From NCBI RefSeq assembly GCF_011683955.1, contig NZ_JAAQPI010000024.1:1-64000 (forward strand): a DNA stretch of 64,000 bases, given 5' to 3'. The position numbers and the translations under genes were made by a program. This document shows, one piece after another, positions 1-8,388 of the stretch. This DNA comes from Pseudomaricurvus alkylphenolicus (GTDB taxonomy: Bacteria; Pseudomonadota; Gammaproteobacteria; Pseudomonadales; Cellvibrionaceae). The first letter of the stretch is position 1, and each line of letters opens with the position of its first letter. Under the pieces are notes generated by a model. That model ran no database searches, was not told the DNA's origin, and worked only from the letters and a program-made list of their open reading frames with translations.

Positions 1-52
1 GTTCAGGGCACCATGGGCGTTCGATAATGTCCGCAACGGCCGCACGACGTAG

Positions 53-88
53 GGTGGATTAGAAGCGCTTTGCGCTTCGTAATCCACC
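53..88. repeat. REP-like hairpin 1 within the MITE-like element
   Basis: GGTGGATTA at the left pairs with TAATCCACC at the right, with further pairing AAGCGC/GCGCTT around a TTT loop. Equivalent hairpins occur in the other two copies. In copy 2 the loop region differs by two bases. Palindromes of this general form (GTAGGGTGGATTA...TAATCCACC) resemble bacterial REP sequences. Confidence 0.7.
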
Positions 89-198
89 GATCCGCCGAAG
101 GTTTAAATTGGCGGCGGCCGTGTACAAATCACCTGTTGCAGGCACATTCAAGGGTGTTAAAAACCGGGCCGAAGCCAACGAACATCTCCGGCAGAACC

Positions 199-229
199 GG
201 CGGATTACGGCGCAAGCGCCTAATCCGCC
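199..229. repeat. REP-like hairpin 2 within the MITE-like element
   Basis: GGCGGATTA plus GGCGC pairs with GCGCC plus TAATCCGCC around a two-base AA loop, giving a nearly perfect stem of about 14 bp. The outer flanks (GTAGGG before hairpin 1, CCCTAC after hairpin 2) are also complementary. The two hairpins can therefore alternatively pair with each other into one large structure. Confidence 0.7.
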
Positions 230-403
230 CTACGCATAAACAACGCCGTCAGAGTACCAATCCTGCGAATTTCTAAGACCGGTTATGGCACTTTGCTGCC
301 TATTCGATCAGGCCCAACGTTTGTGGCGCTCAACTTGAAACTCTTACCCTCCAACCGCCACTTGAGGCACCCAGCCTGCAGCCTCAAAAACCCAAACCTT
401 CGG

Positions 404-432
404 TTGATAACTGTATAAATATACAGTATAAA
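404..432 (+). promoter_or_regulatory. imuA promoter with LexA (SOS) box in the spacer
   Basis: A -35-like TTGATA (404-409) and a -10-like TATAAA (427-432) are separated by exactly 17 bp. That spacer is filled by CTGTATAAATATACAG (411-426), a perfect CTGT-N8-ACAG LexA box of the gammaproteobacterial type. LexA bound here would block RNA polymerase directly, so the operon should be strongly SOS-inducible. The -10 box ends only 7 bp before the imuA ATG, which predicts a transcript with almost no leader. Confidence 0.85.
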
Positions 433-439
433 TAAAGGT

Positions 440-1222
440 ATGAAAACCAAACTTGACCAACTGCTGCAGCTGCCCAATACCTGGCAGGCCTCTCAGGGCC
501 CTCGCCAGCGCCAGGGTGTGCCTACCGGTTATGCCGAGCTCGACCAGGCCCTGCACCTCGGCGGCTGGCCTCCCGGAGCTACTACCGAACTACTGTTAGA
601 ACGCCCCGGCATGGGAGAACTGCGCCTGCTGCTGCCAGGGCTGCTGGCACAACAACAGCGGGCCCCATGGCTGGCCCTGATTGATCCCCCCTGGCTGCCC
701 TACGCCCCGGCCTGGCAACAGGCCGGTATCGATCTGCAACGGCTACTGATCCTGCAACCCCGCAACCACAAAGAACTGCTGTGGAGTGCCGACCAATGCC
801 TGCGCTCCAGTGGCTGCAGCGCTGTACTCACCTGGTGCCACCGTCAAGCCCTTCTCGACCGGGATCTGCGGCGCCTGCAGCAGGCCGCCACCGCCGGCAA
901 CTCGCTGCATTGGCTGATGCGACACCACAAGGAACTACAACAGGCCTCCCCTTCCGCCCTGCGCCTCGGCCTGCTACCGGCTCCTGAGGGGCAACTGCAA
1001 CTGAACATTATCAAACAACGGGGCGGCTGGAGCGGCCAGAATCTGCAACTGGCACTATGGGGGCAACCACAACCCCTGCCCGTTGACTATGATGTTCAGC
1101 GCCGCGCCGAACAACTGCCCAGCCACCTCGGCGCCCTGCCACAAATATCCAGCGATGGGGCTTGGCGTCACGCCCCTTTATCGGCCCGCGTCACCGCCCT
1201 TCGGGGTAGCGTCCAGGGTTGA
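440..1222 (+). CDS. imuA: ImuA, translesion-synthesis mutasome protein
   Basis: This 260-residue protein is the ImuA member of the ImuA-ImuB-DnaE2 mutasome, a RecA/SulA-like factor needed for DNA-damage-induced mutagenesis. The N-terminus fits the family (GVPTGYAELDQAL then GGWPPGATTELL). The nucleotide-binding loop is degenerate (ERPGMGE, about 54-60, no GKT), as is usual for ImuA. The ATG at 440 is preceded by AAAGG only 2 bp upstream and sits 7 bp after the -10 box, so translation may start on a leaderless mRNA. The stop overlaps the imuB start (TGATG). It is the first gene of a LexA-controlled operon. Identification rests on recalled family features plus the diagnostic neighbours. Confidence 0.9.
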   Translation: MKTKLDQLLQLPNTWQASQGPRQRQGVPTGYAELDQALHLGGWPPGATTELLLERPGMGELRLLLPGLLAQQQRAPWLALIDPPWLPYAPAWQQAGIDLQRLLILQPRNHKELLWSADQCLRSSGCSAVLTWCHRQALLDRDLRRLQQAATAGNSLHWLMRHHKELQQASPSALRLGLLPAPEGQLQLNIIKQRGGWSGQNLQLALWGQPQPLPVDYDVQRRAEQLPSHLGALPQISSDGAWRHAPLSARVTALRGSVQG

Positions 1223-2829
1223 TGGAGTCAGGCATGCAAGCGGACATGAACGCGGGTATAAAAGCGCTGTGGTTAAGCCTGCGTCTGCCCCAGTTACCCC
1301 TGGATATCGTGCAACGGGGCTGCGATGAAGAGGTGGGGCTGGTTATCGCACACCAGCAACGGGTACTGTTTGCGTCTGTCTGTGCCCGCGCCGCCGGTAT
1401 CAGTGCCGGTATGACCCTGAGCACCGCCATGGCCCTGCTGGAACCATTGCACATCACTGAATTCGATGCTTTGCGCAGCCAGCGCAGCCTCCACCAACTG
1501 GCCCAGTGGTGCTACCAGTTCACCCCCCATGTCAGCGTGCGGGAAGTCAGTCTTCAGGAAAAAAAGCACCAGCCAGCCGCCGGTCTGCTACTGGAGATCG
1601 GCGGTTGCCTGCAGCTGTTTCACGGTCTGGATAAACTGTTGCACCGAATCAACGAGGGCTTGCGCCATCAACAACTGCAAGTGGTCAGCAGCCTTGGCCA
1701 TACGCCCATGAGCGCCTGGCTGCTGGGATCGCAGGGGGAACAAAATCCCCTGGACCTGCGCGGACAACTCAAGGCCGGGCTCGATCTCACCACCCTGACC
1801 CCGGATTGGTTTATCCAGCGCTTGCATCCCCTGCCCCTGCATTACCTGAGCAGCGCTGATGACAAGTTGCAACAGCAGCTGCACAGTATCGGCCTGGGCA
1901 ACCTGGGGGATCTGTTCGCCTTACCCCGAGCCAGCCTCAACCGCCGCTACGGACAGGAACTGGGCTCGCAACTGGACAAACTGCTGGGGCTGGCACCGGA
2001 CCCACAGACCTTTATCGAACCCACCCAGGTATTTTTTATCGAACGCCACTTTCTCAGCGGCCTCAGCAGTGTGGATATGCTGCTCAAACCCGCCGAGGAA
2101 ATGCTTCGGGAACTACGACAATTTTTGCTGCACCGACAATTACAATGCCGAGGTTTCGAATGGCGGTTTTACCATTTTGACAAACAGCGTTCACAGGTCA
2201 CCATCGAACTGTCCAACGCTCAAAGCCAGAGCGACAATTTTTTGGAGCTGACACGACTGCGTTTGCATCAACACCGCATCGACGCCCCCATCGAAACCAT
2301 CGCCCTGCACAGCGACGCCCTGCAAGCCAGTGAAGCTCGCAGCCAGCCCCTGTTCCACGAACTGGGGTTCGAATCCGATCAACAGGTACAGTCCGAACTG
2401 CTCGACAAACTGCGGGCCAAACTGGGCAAAGAACGCATCAACCAAATCAGCGCCGTGGATGATCATCTGCCTGAGTGCCGACAGCGGGTTGAAGTTGTTA
2501 AGTGCCTACAGCGGTCTGAAAAAACAAGTCTACAGCGGTCTGAAAAAACAAGCCTACAGCGGCTTGAATCTCGTAAGGAAACCCCGAGCGAAGACCCCCT
2601 GTGGCTACTGCCCCAACCCCAGCCTCTGCGCCAACGGGGCCAGGCGCTGCTATTACCGGAGAGCAGTGGCGAACTGGAAATCATCAGTGCCGCCCGTCGC
2701 ATTGACAGCCACTGGTGGCAACAGCGCCAACGGCGGCGCTACTTTATCGCCCGCGACCCTCAAGGCCTGCACTGGATTTACTTTGACGGCCGTCGCCAGC
2801 AATGGTTTTTGCACGGGCACTTCGGCTAA
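1222..2829 (+). CDS. imuB: ImuB, inactive Y-family polymerase-like protein
   Basis: ImuB is the Y-family hub of the mutasome. It has no polymerase activity and bridges DnaE2, ImuA and the beta clamp. The N-terminus (ALWLSLRLPQLPL) lacks the acidic catalytic motif of active Y-family enzymes, as known for ImuB. A candidate clamp-binding pentapeptide SQPLF lies near residue 374. The ATG at 1222 was chosen because it shares a base with the imuA stop; an in-frame TTG at 1219 and ATGs at 1234 and 1246 are alternatives. Near residues 429-450 an 8-residue unit (LQRSEKTS) occurs twice, followed by a divergent third copy. This is encoded by a 24-bp tandem repeat at 2506-2553 and looks like a recent local expansion in a linker. 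Confidence 0.9.
   Translation: MESGMQADMNAGIKALWLSLRLPQLPLDIVQRGCDEEVGLVIAHQQRVLFASVCARAAGISAGMTLSTAMALLEPLHITEFDALRSQRSLHQLAQWCYQFTPHVSVREVSLQEKKHQPAAGLLLEIGGCLQLFHGLDKLLHRINEGLRHQQLQVVSSLGHTPMSAWLLGSQGEQNPLDLRGQLKAGLDLTTLTPDWFIQRLHPLPLHYLSSADDKLQQQLHSIGLGNLGDLFALPRASLNRRYGQELGSQLDKLLGLAPDPQTFIEPTQVFFIERHFLSGLSSVDMLLKPAEEMLRELRQFLLHRQLQCRGFEWRFYHFDKQRSQVTIELSNAQSQSDNFLELTRLRLHQHRIDAPIETIALHSDALQASEARSQPLFHELGFESDQQVQSELLDKLRAKLGKERINQISAVDDHLPECRQRVEVVKCLQRSEKTSLQRSEKTSLQRLESRKETPSEDPLWLLPQPQPLRQRGQALLLPESSGELEIISAARRIDSHWWQQRQRRRYFIARDPQGLHWIYFDGRRQQWFLHGHFG
2506..2570 (+). repeat. 24-bp tandem repeat inside imuB
   Basis: Two units at 2506-2529 and 2530-2553 differ at a single base by eye, and a partial, more diverged third follows from 2554. 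The unit length keeps the reading frame and encodes LQRSEKTS. Slippage here would add or remove eight residues without breaking imuB. Confidence 0.8.
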
Positions 2830-2850
2830 AAGCCGGTTCTGTAGGTTGTT

Positions 2851-5800
2851 ATGTTTGCCGAACTGCACTGTGTTACCCACTTTACTTTTTTACGCGGCGC
2901 CTCCCGCCCCGAGGAGCTGGTACAGCGCGCCCGTGAACTGGACTACGAAGCCATCGCCATTACCGATGAATGTTCACTGGCGGGTATCGTCAAGGCCCAT
3001 GTCGCCGCTAAAAAAGAAAGTATTAAACTGATCGTCGGCAGCGAGTTTTTTGCCGATGATGAACATGCGGAAAAAAACCTTCAGCTGGTGTTACTGGCAA
3101 GTAACCGCAGCGGCTACAGCGAAATCTCTCTGTTAATCAGCAAAGCCCGCCGACGCAGCCCCAAAGGTCAATACCAGCTTAGCCTGAGCGAACTGCAGTT
3201 TGGTACCCGCCACTGTCTGGCCATCTGGTTGCCCGGCGGCGACTCCAAAGACCGGCAACATGGCGCAACCCTCAAGCGTTTTTTTAAACAACGCCTGTGG
3301 CTCGGTGTCACTCTGCTACAGGAAACCGACGACCGCCGCCACTACCAATACTGCCATCAACTGGCCCGCGAGCTGGACATCTCCATGCTGGCCTGCAATA
3401 ACGTGCATATGCACAACCGTGAACGCCAACCTTTGCAGGACACCCTGACCGCCATTCGCCATAACACCAGCATTAAACAATTGGGCAGACGCCGTTACAG
3501 CAACAGCGAACGTCACCTGCGGCCACTGTCACAACTGCGCGATATCTACCCGGAAGCCCTGCTCAACGAAACCCTGCAGCTTGCAGACCTGTGTCAGTTC
3601 AGCCTCGATGAACTCCGCCACGACTACCCCGAGGAGCTGGTGCCCAAGGGTATTTCCGCCTCTGACCATTTACGCGAACTGAGCCAAAGGGGTGCTGCCC
3701 AGCGTTGGCCCGGGGGCATTCCGCCACAGGTACAACAACAACTGGACTACGAACTGCGGGTAATTGCTGAACTGCGTTATGAACACTATTTTTTGACGGT
3801 GGAAGACATTGTTCGTTTCGCCCGCCAACAGGACATTCTCTGCCAGGGTCGCGGCTCCGCCGCCAACTCCGTCGTTTGTTACAGCCTGTTTATCACCGAG
3901 GTGGATCCCTCCCAGAGTTCCTTGCTGTTCGAACGTTTTATTTCCAAAGAACGTAACGAACCGCCCGATATCGATGTGGATTTCGAACACGAGCGGCGCG
4001 AAGAAGTGATTCAGTACATCTACCGCAAATACACCCGCAAGCGCGCTGCCCTTACCGCCACCATCATTACCTACCGCATGCGCAGTGCCATTCGCGATGT
4101 GGGCAAAGCCATGGGTTTCGACAATATTTTGATCGAACGCCTGGCCAAAGACCTCACCTGGTGGGAAAAAAGCGACCAGCTGCAAACCCGCCTGGAAGCC
4201 GGTGGTCTGCAACTGGACGCCCAGGTAGCTCGGCAATTTATGAGCCTTGTTAAACAGATTCTCGGTTTTCCCCGCCATTTGTCTCAGCATGTTGGCGGCT
4301 TTCTGATTACCCAAACCCCCATCAGTAATCTGGTACCCGTGGAAAATGCTGCCATGGAAGAGCGCACCATTATTCAATGGGACAAAGAAGACATCGAAAA
4401 CCTGCAACTGCTCAAAGTGGACGTACTGGCCCTGGGCATGCTCACCGCCATTCGCAAAGCCCTGGCCATGATCAACAGCTACAGTCCCGTGCCTATGAGC
4501 CTCGCCGACATTCCCAAAGAAGACCCCCGCACCTATGCCATGCTCTGCCGCGGTGACAGCGTCGGCGTGTTTCAGGTGGAATCCCGGGCCCAGATGGCCA
4601 TGCTGCCCAGGCTTCGCCCCCAGTGTTATTACGACCTGGTGATCGAAGTCGCCATTGTGCGCCCGGGCCCTATCCAGGGTGATATGGTGCACCCCTACCT
4701 CAAGCGCCGTAACGGCGAAGAAGATATAACCTATCCCAACCCCGAAATCGAAGCGGTGTTGAAACGCACCTTGGGTGTGCCCATCTTTCAGGAACAGGTG
4801 ATCAAACTGGCCATGGTGGCTGCCGGCTTCAGCGGCGGTGAGGCCGACCAACTGCGCCGCGCCATGGCCAGCTGGGGGCGTAACGGTAACCTCTACACGT
4901 TTAAACAGCGCCTTACCGACGGCATGCTGGCCCGCGGTCACAGCCTCGACTTTGCCGAGCGACTGTTCCGCCAGATGCAGGGCTTTGGTGAATACGGTTT
5001 CCCGGAATCCCACGCCGCCAGCTTTGCCCTGCTGGTCTATACCTCCGCCTGGCTCAAATGCCACTACCCGGCAGCCTTCTACGCCGGCTTGCTTAACAGT
5101 CTGCCCATGGGATTCTACTCTGCCTCACAACTGATCCAGGACGCGCGCCGGCACCGGGTCGGTATACTGCCCATCGACGTCTTCCACAGCCACTGGGACC
5201 ACCGCCTGGAATTCCCACCGCTCAATCCCGAAGAAACCATCACCGCCGAGCCCCTGCCACAACTGCGTCTGGGCATGCGCCTGATCAAAGGCTTTAATGA
5301 AACCGCGGCCCAACGGGTCGTACTCGCCAACGAAATACGTCCCTTTGTCGACCTCGCTGACCTCGCCCGACGCGCCGGCCTCGACCGACGGGAAATGGAA
5401 TGTCTGGCCAGCGCCAATGCCCTCGGTCCACTGAGCCAACACCGACGCGATGCCCATTGGCAAGTGCAGGCACTGGAAGCCGACACCCCCCTGTTTGATC
5501 ACCGGCCCCACCCCGAAGGCGTGGGCATCAATGCCCCCTCCGCCCTCGATACTACCCTGGAGGACTATCGCCACACGGGCCTGAGTATTAATCAACACCC
5601 TATGAGCCTGCTGCGCCACCAGGAACCTTTTAACCGCTGCCTGCGTGCCAGCGACCTGTTCGGACTGCGCAGCGGCCGCTTTGTGCGTCTGGCCGGCGTC
5701 GTTACCGGCCGCCAGCGTCCGGGCACCGCCAGCGGCGTGCTGTTTATGACCCTGGAAGACGAAACCGGCAATATCAATGTGGTGGTCTGGAAACATTTGC

Positions 5801-5958
5801 AACAACGTTGCCGCCAGGCCGTACTGAAGAGTCGCATTGCCCTGATCAAGGGAGTGCTGGAAACCAAAGACAATGTGATGCATGTGGTGGCCGGAGATAT
5901 TGAGGATATGAGCGCGCGGATGCCGGGGTTTGGGGTTAAATCGCGGGATTTTCACTAG
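2851..5958 (+). CDS. dnaE2: DnaE2 (ImuC), error-prone DNA polymerase III alpha-like
   Basis: At 1035 residues it matches the usual length of DnaE2, the C-family polymerase that does the lesion bypass in the ImuABC mutasome. An N-terminal PHP domain (starting FAELHCVTHFTFLRGAS) is followed by the polymerase core. The core carries the acidic motif PDIDVDF (D373, D375, D377), in which D375 and D377 are the likely metal ligands, and LRRAMASWGRNG. A C-terminal OB-fold (RLAGVVTGRQRPGTASGVLF) is the nucleic-acid binding part. It starts 21 bp after imuB and is the last gene of the operon; a hairpin overlaps its stop. DnaE2 is non-essential in most bacteria and distinct from the replicative DnaE, which is about 1160 residues. 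Confidence 0.95.
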   Translation: MFAELHCVTHFTFLRGASRPEELVQRARELDYEAIAITDECSLAGIVKAHVAAKKESIKLIVGSEFFADDEHAEKNLQLVLLASNRSGYSEISLLISKARRRSPKGQYQLSLSELQFGTRHCLAIWLPGGDSKDRQHGATLKRFFKQRLWLGVTLLQETDDRRHYQYCHQLARELDISMLACNNVHMHNRERQPLQDTLTAIRHNTSIKQLGRRRYSNSERHLRPLSQLRDIYPEALLNETLQLADLCQFSLDELRHDYPEELVPKGISASDHLRELSQRGAAQRWPGGIPPQVQQQLDYELRVIAELRYEHYFLTVEDIVRFARQQDILCQGRGSAANSVVCYSLFITEVDPSQSSLLFERFISKERNEPPDIDVDFEHERREEVIQYIYRKYTRKRAALTATIITYRMRSAIRDVGKAMGFDNILIERLAKDLTWWEKSDQLQTRLEAGGLQLDAQVARQFMSLVKQILGFPRHLSQHVGGFLITQTPISNLVPVENAAMEERTIIQWDKEDIENLQLLKVDVLALGMLTAIRKALAMINSYSPVPMSLADIPKEDPRTYAMLCRGDSVGVFQVESRAQMAMLPRLRPQCYYDLVIEVAIVRPGPIQGDMVHPYLKRRNGEEDITYPNPEIEAVLKRTLGVPIFQEQVIKLAMVAAGFSGGEADQLRRAMASWGRNGNLYTFKQRLTDGMLARGHSLDFAERLFRQMQGFGEYGFPESHAASFALLVYTSAWLKCHYPAAFYAGLLNSLPMGFYSASQLIQDARRHRVGILPIDVFHSHWDHRLEFPPLNPEETITAEPLPQLRLGMRLIKGFNETAAQRVVLANEIRPFVDLADLARRAGLDRREMECLASANALGPLSQHRRDAHWQVQALEADTPLFDHRPHPEGVGINAPSALDTTLEDYRHTGLSINQHPMSLLRHQEPFNRCLRASDLFGLRSGRFVRLAGVVTGRQRPGTASGVLFMTLEDETGNINVVVWKHLQQRCRQAVLKSRIALIKGVLETKDNVMHVVAGDIEDMSARMPGFGVKSRDFH

Positions 5959-5981
5959 TACTCCTTATAAAGAGTACTTTT
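5957..5981 (+). terminator. Hairpin with short T-run after dnaE2
   Basis: AGTACTC (5957-5963) and GAGTACT (5972-5978) form a 7-bp stem with an 8-base loop, followed by TTTTG. It begins inside the dnaE2 stop codon, so it fits a rho-independent terminator for the imu operon, though the stem is short and not GC-rich. Confidence 0.6.
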
Positions 5982-6038
5982 GTGAGAATTCTGTGATTTT
6001 TGTTGTCTACACTAGGACCAACAATCCGGGTGGCACCT

Positions 6039-6752
6039 ATGGAAAACAAAAAAATCCTGATCGTCGAAGACCAAGCCGACTTGGCCGGCTTGCTAAGCCT
6101 GCACTTCCAGGACCTGGGAGCCGACACTACCTGCGCCGCCGATGGTCACGAGGGTCTGCGCCAGGCCTGTGCCCGCCAATGGGACCTGATCCTGCTCGAC
6201 ATCCAGCTGCCCGGCCCCAGCGGACTCGAAATCCTCCGTAAAGTCCGCCAAAACGAAAACTACGTCCCCATCCTCCTGCTTACCTCCCGCTCCACCGAGC
6301 TCGACCGGGTACTGGGGCTCGACATCGGTGCCGACGATTACCTCACCAAACCCTTCAGCGTCATGGAGTTGATCGCACGGGTCAAAGCCATCTTCCGCCG
6401 TGTTGACGCCCTCAACCAGACCCAGCCGGCACCCAATGGCGACATCCTCTCCTTCGGTGAACTGCAGATCGACGAACAATCCAGAGAAGCCCAGCTGAAC
6501 GGCAAAATTCTCGATCTTACCGCCAAAGAGTTCAATCTGCTGCTGCATTTTTGCCGCAAACCGGGGAGGGTATTCCAGCGCTCCGAGCTGCTCGACAGCG
6601 TCTGGGGTTATGGCCACGACGGCTACGAACATACCGTTAATTCCCACATCAACCGCCTGAGATCAAAAATGGAAGTTGATCCCAAAAACCCACAGTACAT
6701 CGTCACCGTTTGGGGCGTCGGCTACAAACTCGACGCCACCAACCTGCACTAG
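6039..6752 (+). CDS. OmpR/PhoB-family response regulator
   Basis: A 237-residue response regulator. The receiver domain (about 1-115) has the acidic pair E10/D11, phospho-acceptor D54 (LILLDIQLPG), a conserved T/S in LLLTSR and the lysine in YLTKPFS. The C-terminal winged helix (about 140-235) contains the OmpR-type recognition region (GYEHTVNSHINRLRSKME). The ATG at 6039 was chosen because the receiver begins immediately after it; an upstream TTG at 6000 would add 13 unneeded residues. The sensor kinase starts 20 bp downstream, so the two form an operon and a cognate pair. The stimulus cannot be read from the sequence. Confidence 0.9.
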   Translation: MENKKILIVEDQADLAGLLSLHFQDLGADTTCAADGHEGLRQACARQWDLILLDIQLPGPSGLEILRKVRQNENYVPILLLTSRSTELDRVLGLDIGADDYLTKPFSVMELIARVKAIFRRVDALNQTQPAPNGDILSFGELQIDEQSREAQLNGKILDLTAKEFNLLLHFCRKPGRVFQRSELLDSVWGYGHDGYEHTVNSHINRLRSKMEVDPKNPQYIVTVWGVGYKLDATNLH

Positions 6753-6772
6753 GCCAAACCACGGAAGCCGCC

Positions 6773-8230
6773 ATGCTCAGCACGCTCAAAAACCGCCTCA
6801 CTCTGGCCTTGCTGGTGATTCTGTTTATCGTCGGAGGTGCCTCGCTGTGGGTGGGCCAGGTGGGCATGCGACTTTACTACGAGGAGCTGACACAAAAACT
6901 CAACCAAAGCATCGCCATGTACGTAACAGCGGAGCACAAACTGCTGGAGAAGAAACTCGGCAGCCGCGCCACCATCGAGCAGCTGGCCCACCAGGCCATG
7001 GTGATCAATCCGGTGGTTGAAGTTTATCTACTGGCACCTGACGGACGTATTCTCTCCCATGCCCTGGAACAAGGTGCCGTTAAACGCACGCACGTGGATT
7101 TGGATCCCGTACATCAGTTTCTTTCGGGTAAGGCAAGCTTTCCCCTGCGCGGCAATGATCCCCGCCATCTGGATCGTGACAAAATTTTTTCTGTGTCAAC
7201 CATTGGCACCCCGGAGGATCTGCAAGGCTACCTGTACGTGATTCTGGGCGGCAAACTCTATGACGACACCCAAAGCAATCTGGAGTGGAGCTATATCCGC
7301 CAGCAGACCTCTTGGGCGATTGCGCTGATTGTTGCGGCCAGCGTGCTGATCGGCGTGCTTTTGTTCCAGCAGCTGACTCGCCCCTTATCGAAGCTAACAG
7401 CAAAAATCAATGATTTTGCCAACAATGAACTGGATGTTCCCCCGGACAATAACGATATTGAACGCTTACATCAGTTGTTCGATGCCATGGCTGACAAAAT
7501 CAGCGAACAATTTGATCAACTGCGCGAATCTGATCGCTTGCGACGGGAACTGATCTCAAATGTCTCACACGATCTGCGTACACCGTTAGCCACAATCCAG
7601 GGTTATCTGGAGACACTGTTGATTAAGAACGATACCCTTGAAGAACAACAGAGAGCTGAATATCTTCGAACCGCTGAACGCAGTTGCATGCGTCTGGCTC
7701 GCCTGATTGCGGATTTGTTTGAATTATCGAAACTGGAATCCGGCAGCACACAGCCCGAGTTTGAGCAGTTCTCCATTGCGGAGTTGATGCACGACACCGC
7801 ACAGGAATTTTCTTTGGAATTGAAGCAGAAACAGCTCGACCTGAAATTGCAGATCCCCCAGCACAATACTCAAGTCTATGCCGATATTGGACTGATCCAA
7901 CGGGTTTTTGAAAACCTGATTCGCAATGCCATTGCACACACTCCGGAGAGTGGCACCATTGAGATGAACTTTGAGGAAACACCGCAACGGGTGCAGGTCA
8001 CCGTTGCCGACAGCGGCACCGGTATTACCGACCGGGATATCCCCCATATTTTCGATCGTTTTTATCAATCCTCCGAGCAACCCCAGCGCCAGAGCGGTTC
8101 CAGTGGACTGGGGCTGGCGATCGTCAAACGGATTTTGGATTTACACGGCTGTCGCATTGAGGTCAGCAGCCTGGTGAATCAGGGTACCCGTTTTGAATTC
8201 GATTTGCCGCTGCAAAAGCAGGCGAGTTAG
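6773..8230 (+). CDS. Membrane sensor histidine kinase (partner of the OmpR-type regulator)
   Basis: 485 residues from the ATG at 6773. A transmembrane helix near the N-terminus (ALLVILFIVGGASLWVGQ) and a second near residues 180-200 (AIALIVAASVLIGVLLF) enclose a periplasmic sensing region of about 140 residues. A HAMP-like linker follows, then the dimerisation domain with the phospho-accepting His in SNVSHDLRTPLATIQGYLETL. The ATPase domain shows the N box (LIRNAIAHTP), G1 (VADSGTGI) and G2 (GSSGLGLAIVKRI). All boxes look intact. The ligand is unknown; the periplasmic domain carries no motif I recognise. Confidence 0.9.
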   Translation: MLSTLKNRLTLALLVILFIVGGASLWVGQVGMRLYYEELTQKLNQSIAMYVTAEHKLLEKKLGSRATIEQLAHQAMVINPVVEVYLLAPDGRILSHALEQGAVKRTHVDLDPVHQFLSGKASFPLRGNDPRHLDRDKIFSVSTIGTPEDLQGYLYVILGGKLYDDTQSNLEWSYIRQQTSWAIALIVAASVLIGVLLFQQLTRPLSKLTAKINDFANNELDVPPDNNDIERLHQLFDAMADKISEQFDQLRESDRLRRELISNVSHDLRTPLATIQGYLETLLIKNDTLEEQQRAEYLRTAERSCMRLARLIADLFELSKLESGSTQPEFEQFSIAELMHDTAQEFSLELKQKQLDLKLQIPQHNTQVYADIGLIQRVFENLIRNAIAHTPESGTIEMNFEETPQRVQVTVADSGTGITDRDIPHIFDRFYQSSEQPQRQSGSSGLGLAIVKRILDLHGCRIEVSSLVNQGTRFEFDLPLQKQAS

Positions 8231-8388
8231 ACAGCCGCTCTGTCTTCAAAACAGACCATTCACCATACATTGTTTTGCATCAGCTGTTTTTCATAAGGGC
8301 GATTGCTGAACTCTTGGTGACGTTTTTGTAACTGTCCGCCAATCCGCTATTTGCTACAATACAGCGATCACATTATTGGTCTCCGTCT

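Larger units (their letters stand above)
1..291 (+). repeat. MITE-like 319-bp dispersed element, copy 1 (left 28 bp outside window)
   Basis: This is the first of three near-identical copies; the others are 27977-28295 (reverse) and 34731-35049 (forward). It ends at 279-291 with CCGGTTATGGCAC, the exact reverse complement of the GTGCCATAACCGG that opens copy 3. Counting from copy 3, 28 bp are missing at the window edge. Inside are two different hairpins: 53-88 (GGTGGATTA paired with TAATCCACC, GC-rich inner arms AAGCGC/GCGCTT) and 199-229 (GGCGGATTA..GGCGC paired with GCGCC..TAATCCGCC). By eye about seven substitutions separate it from copy 3 over 291 bp. It carries no transposase. A 68-codon open frame inside is taken as incidental. 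Confidence 0.9.

Noticed and set aside
70-276. 68-codon open frame inside the repeat, repeated at 34828-35034 and in reverse at 27992-28195
   Set aside because: It is conserved only since the repeat is. It spans both hairpins, has no ribosome site, and its substitutions change amino acids freely.
3670-5064. 464-codon open frame antisense to dnaE2
   Set aside because: A shadow of the high-GC codon use of dnaE2; composition is rich in G, H, A and V with no domain.
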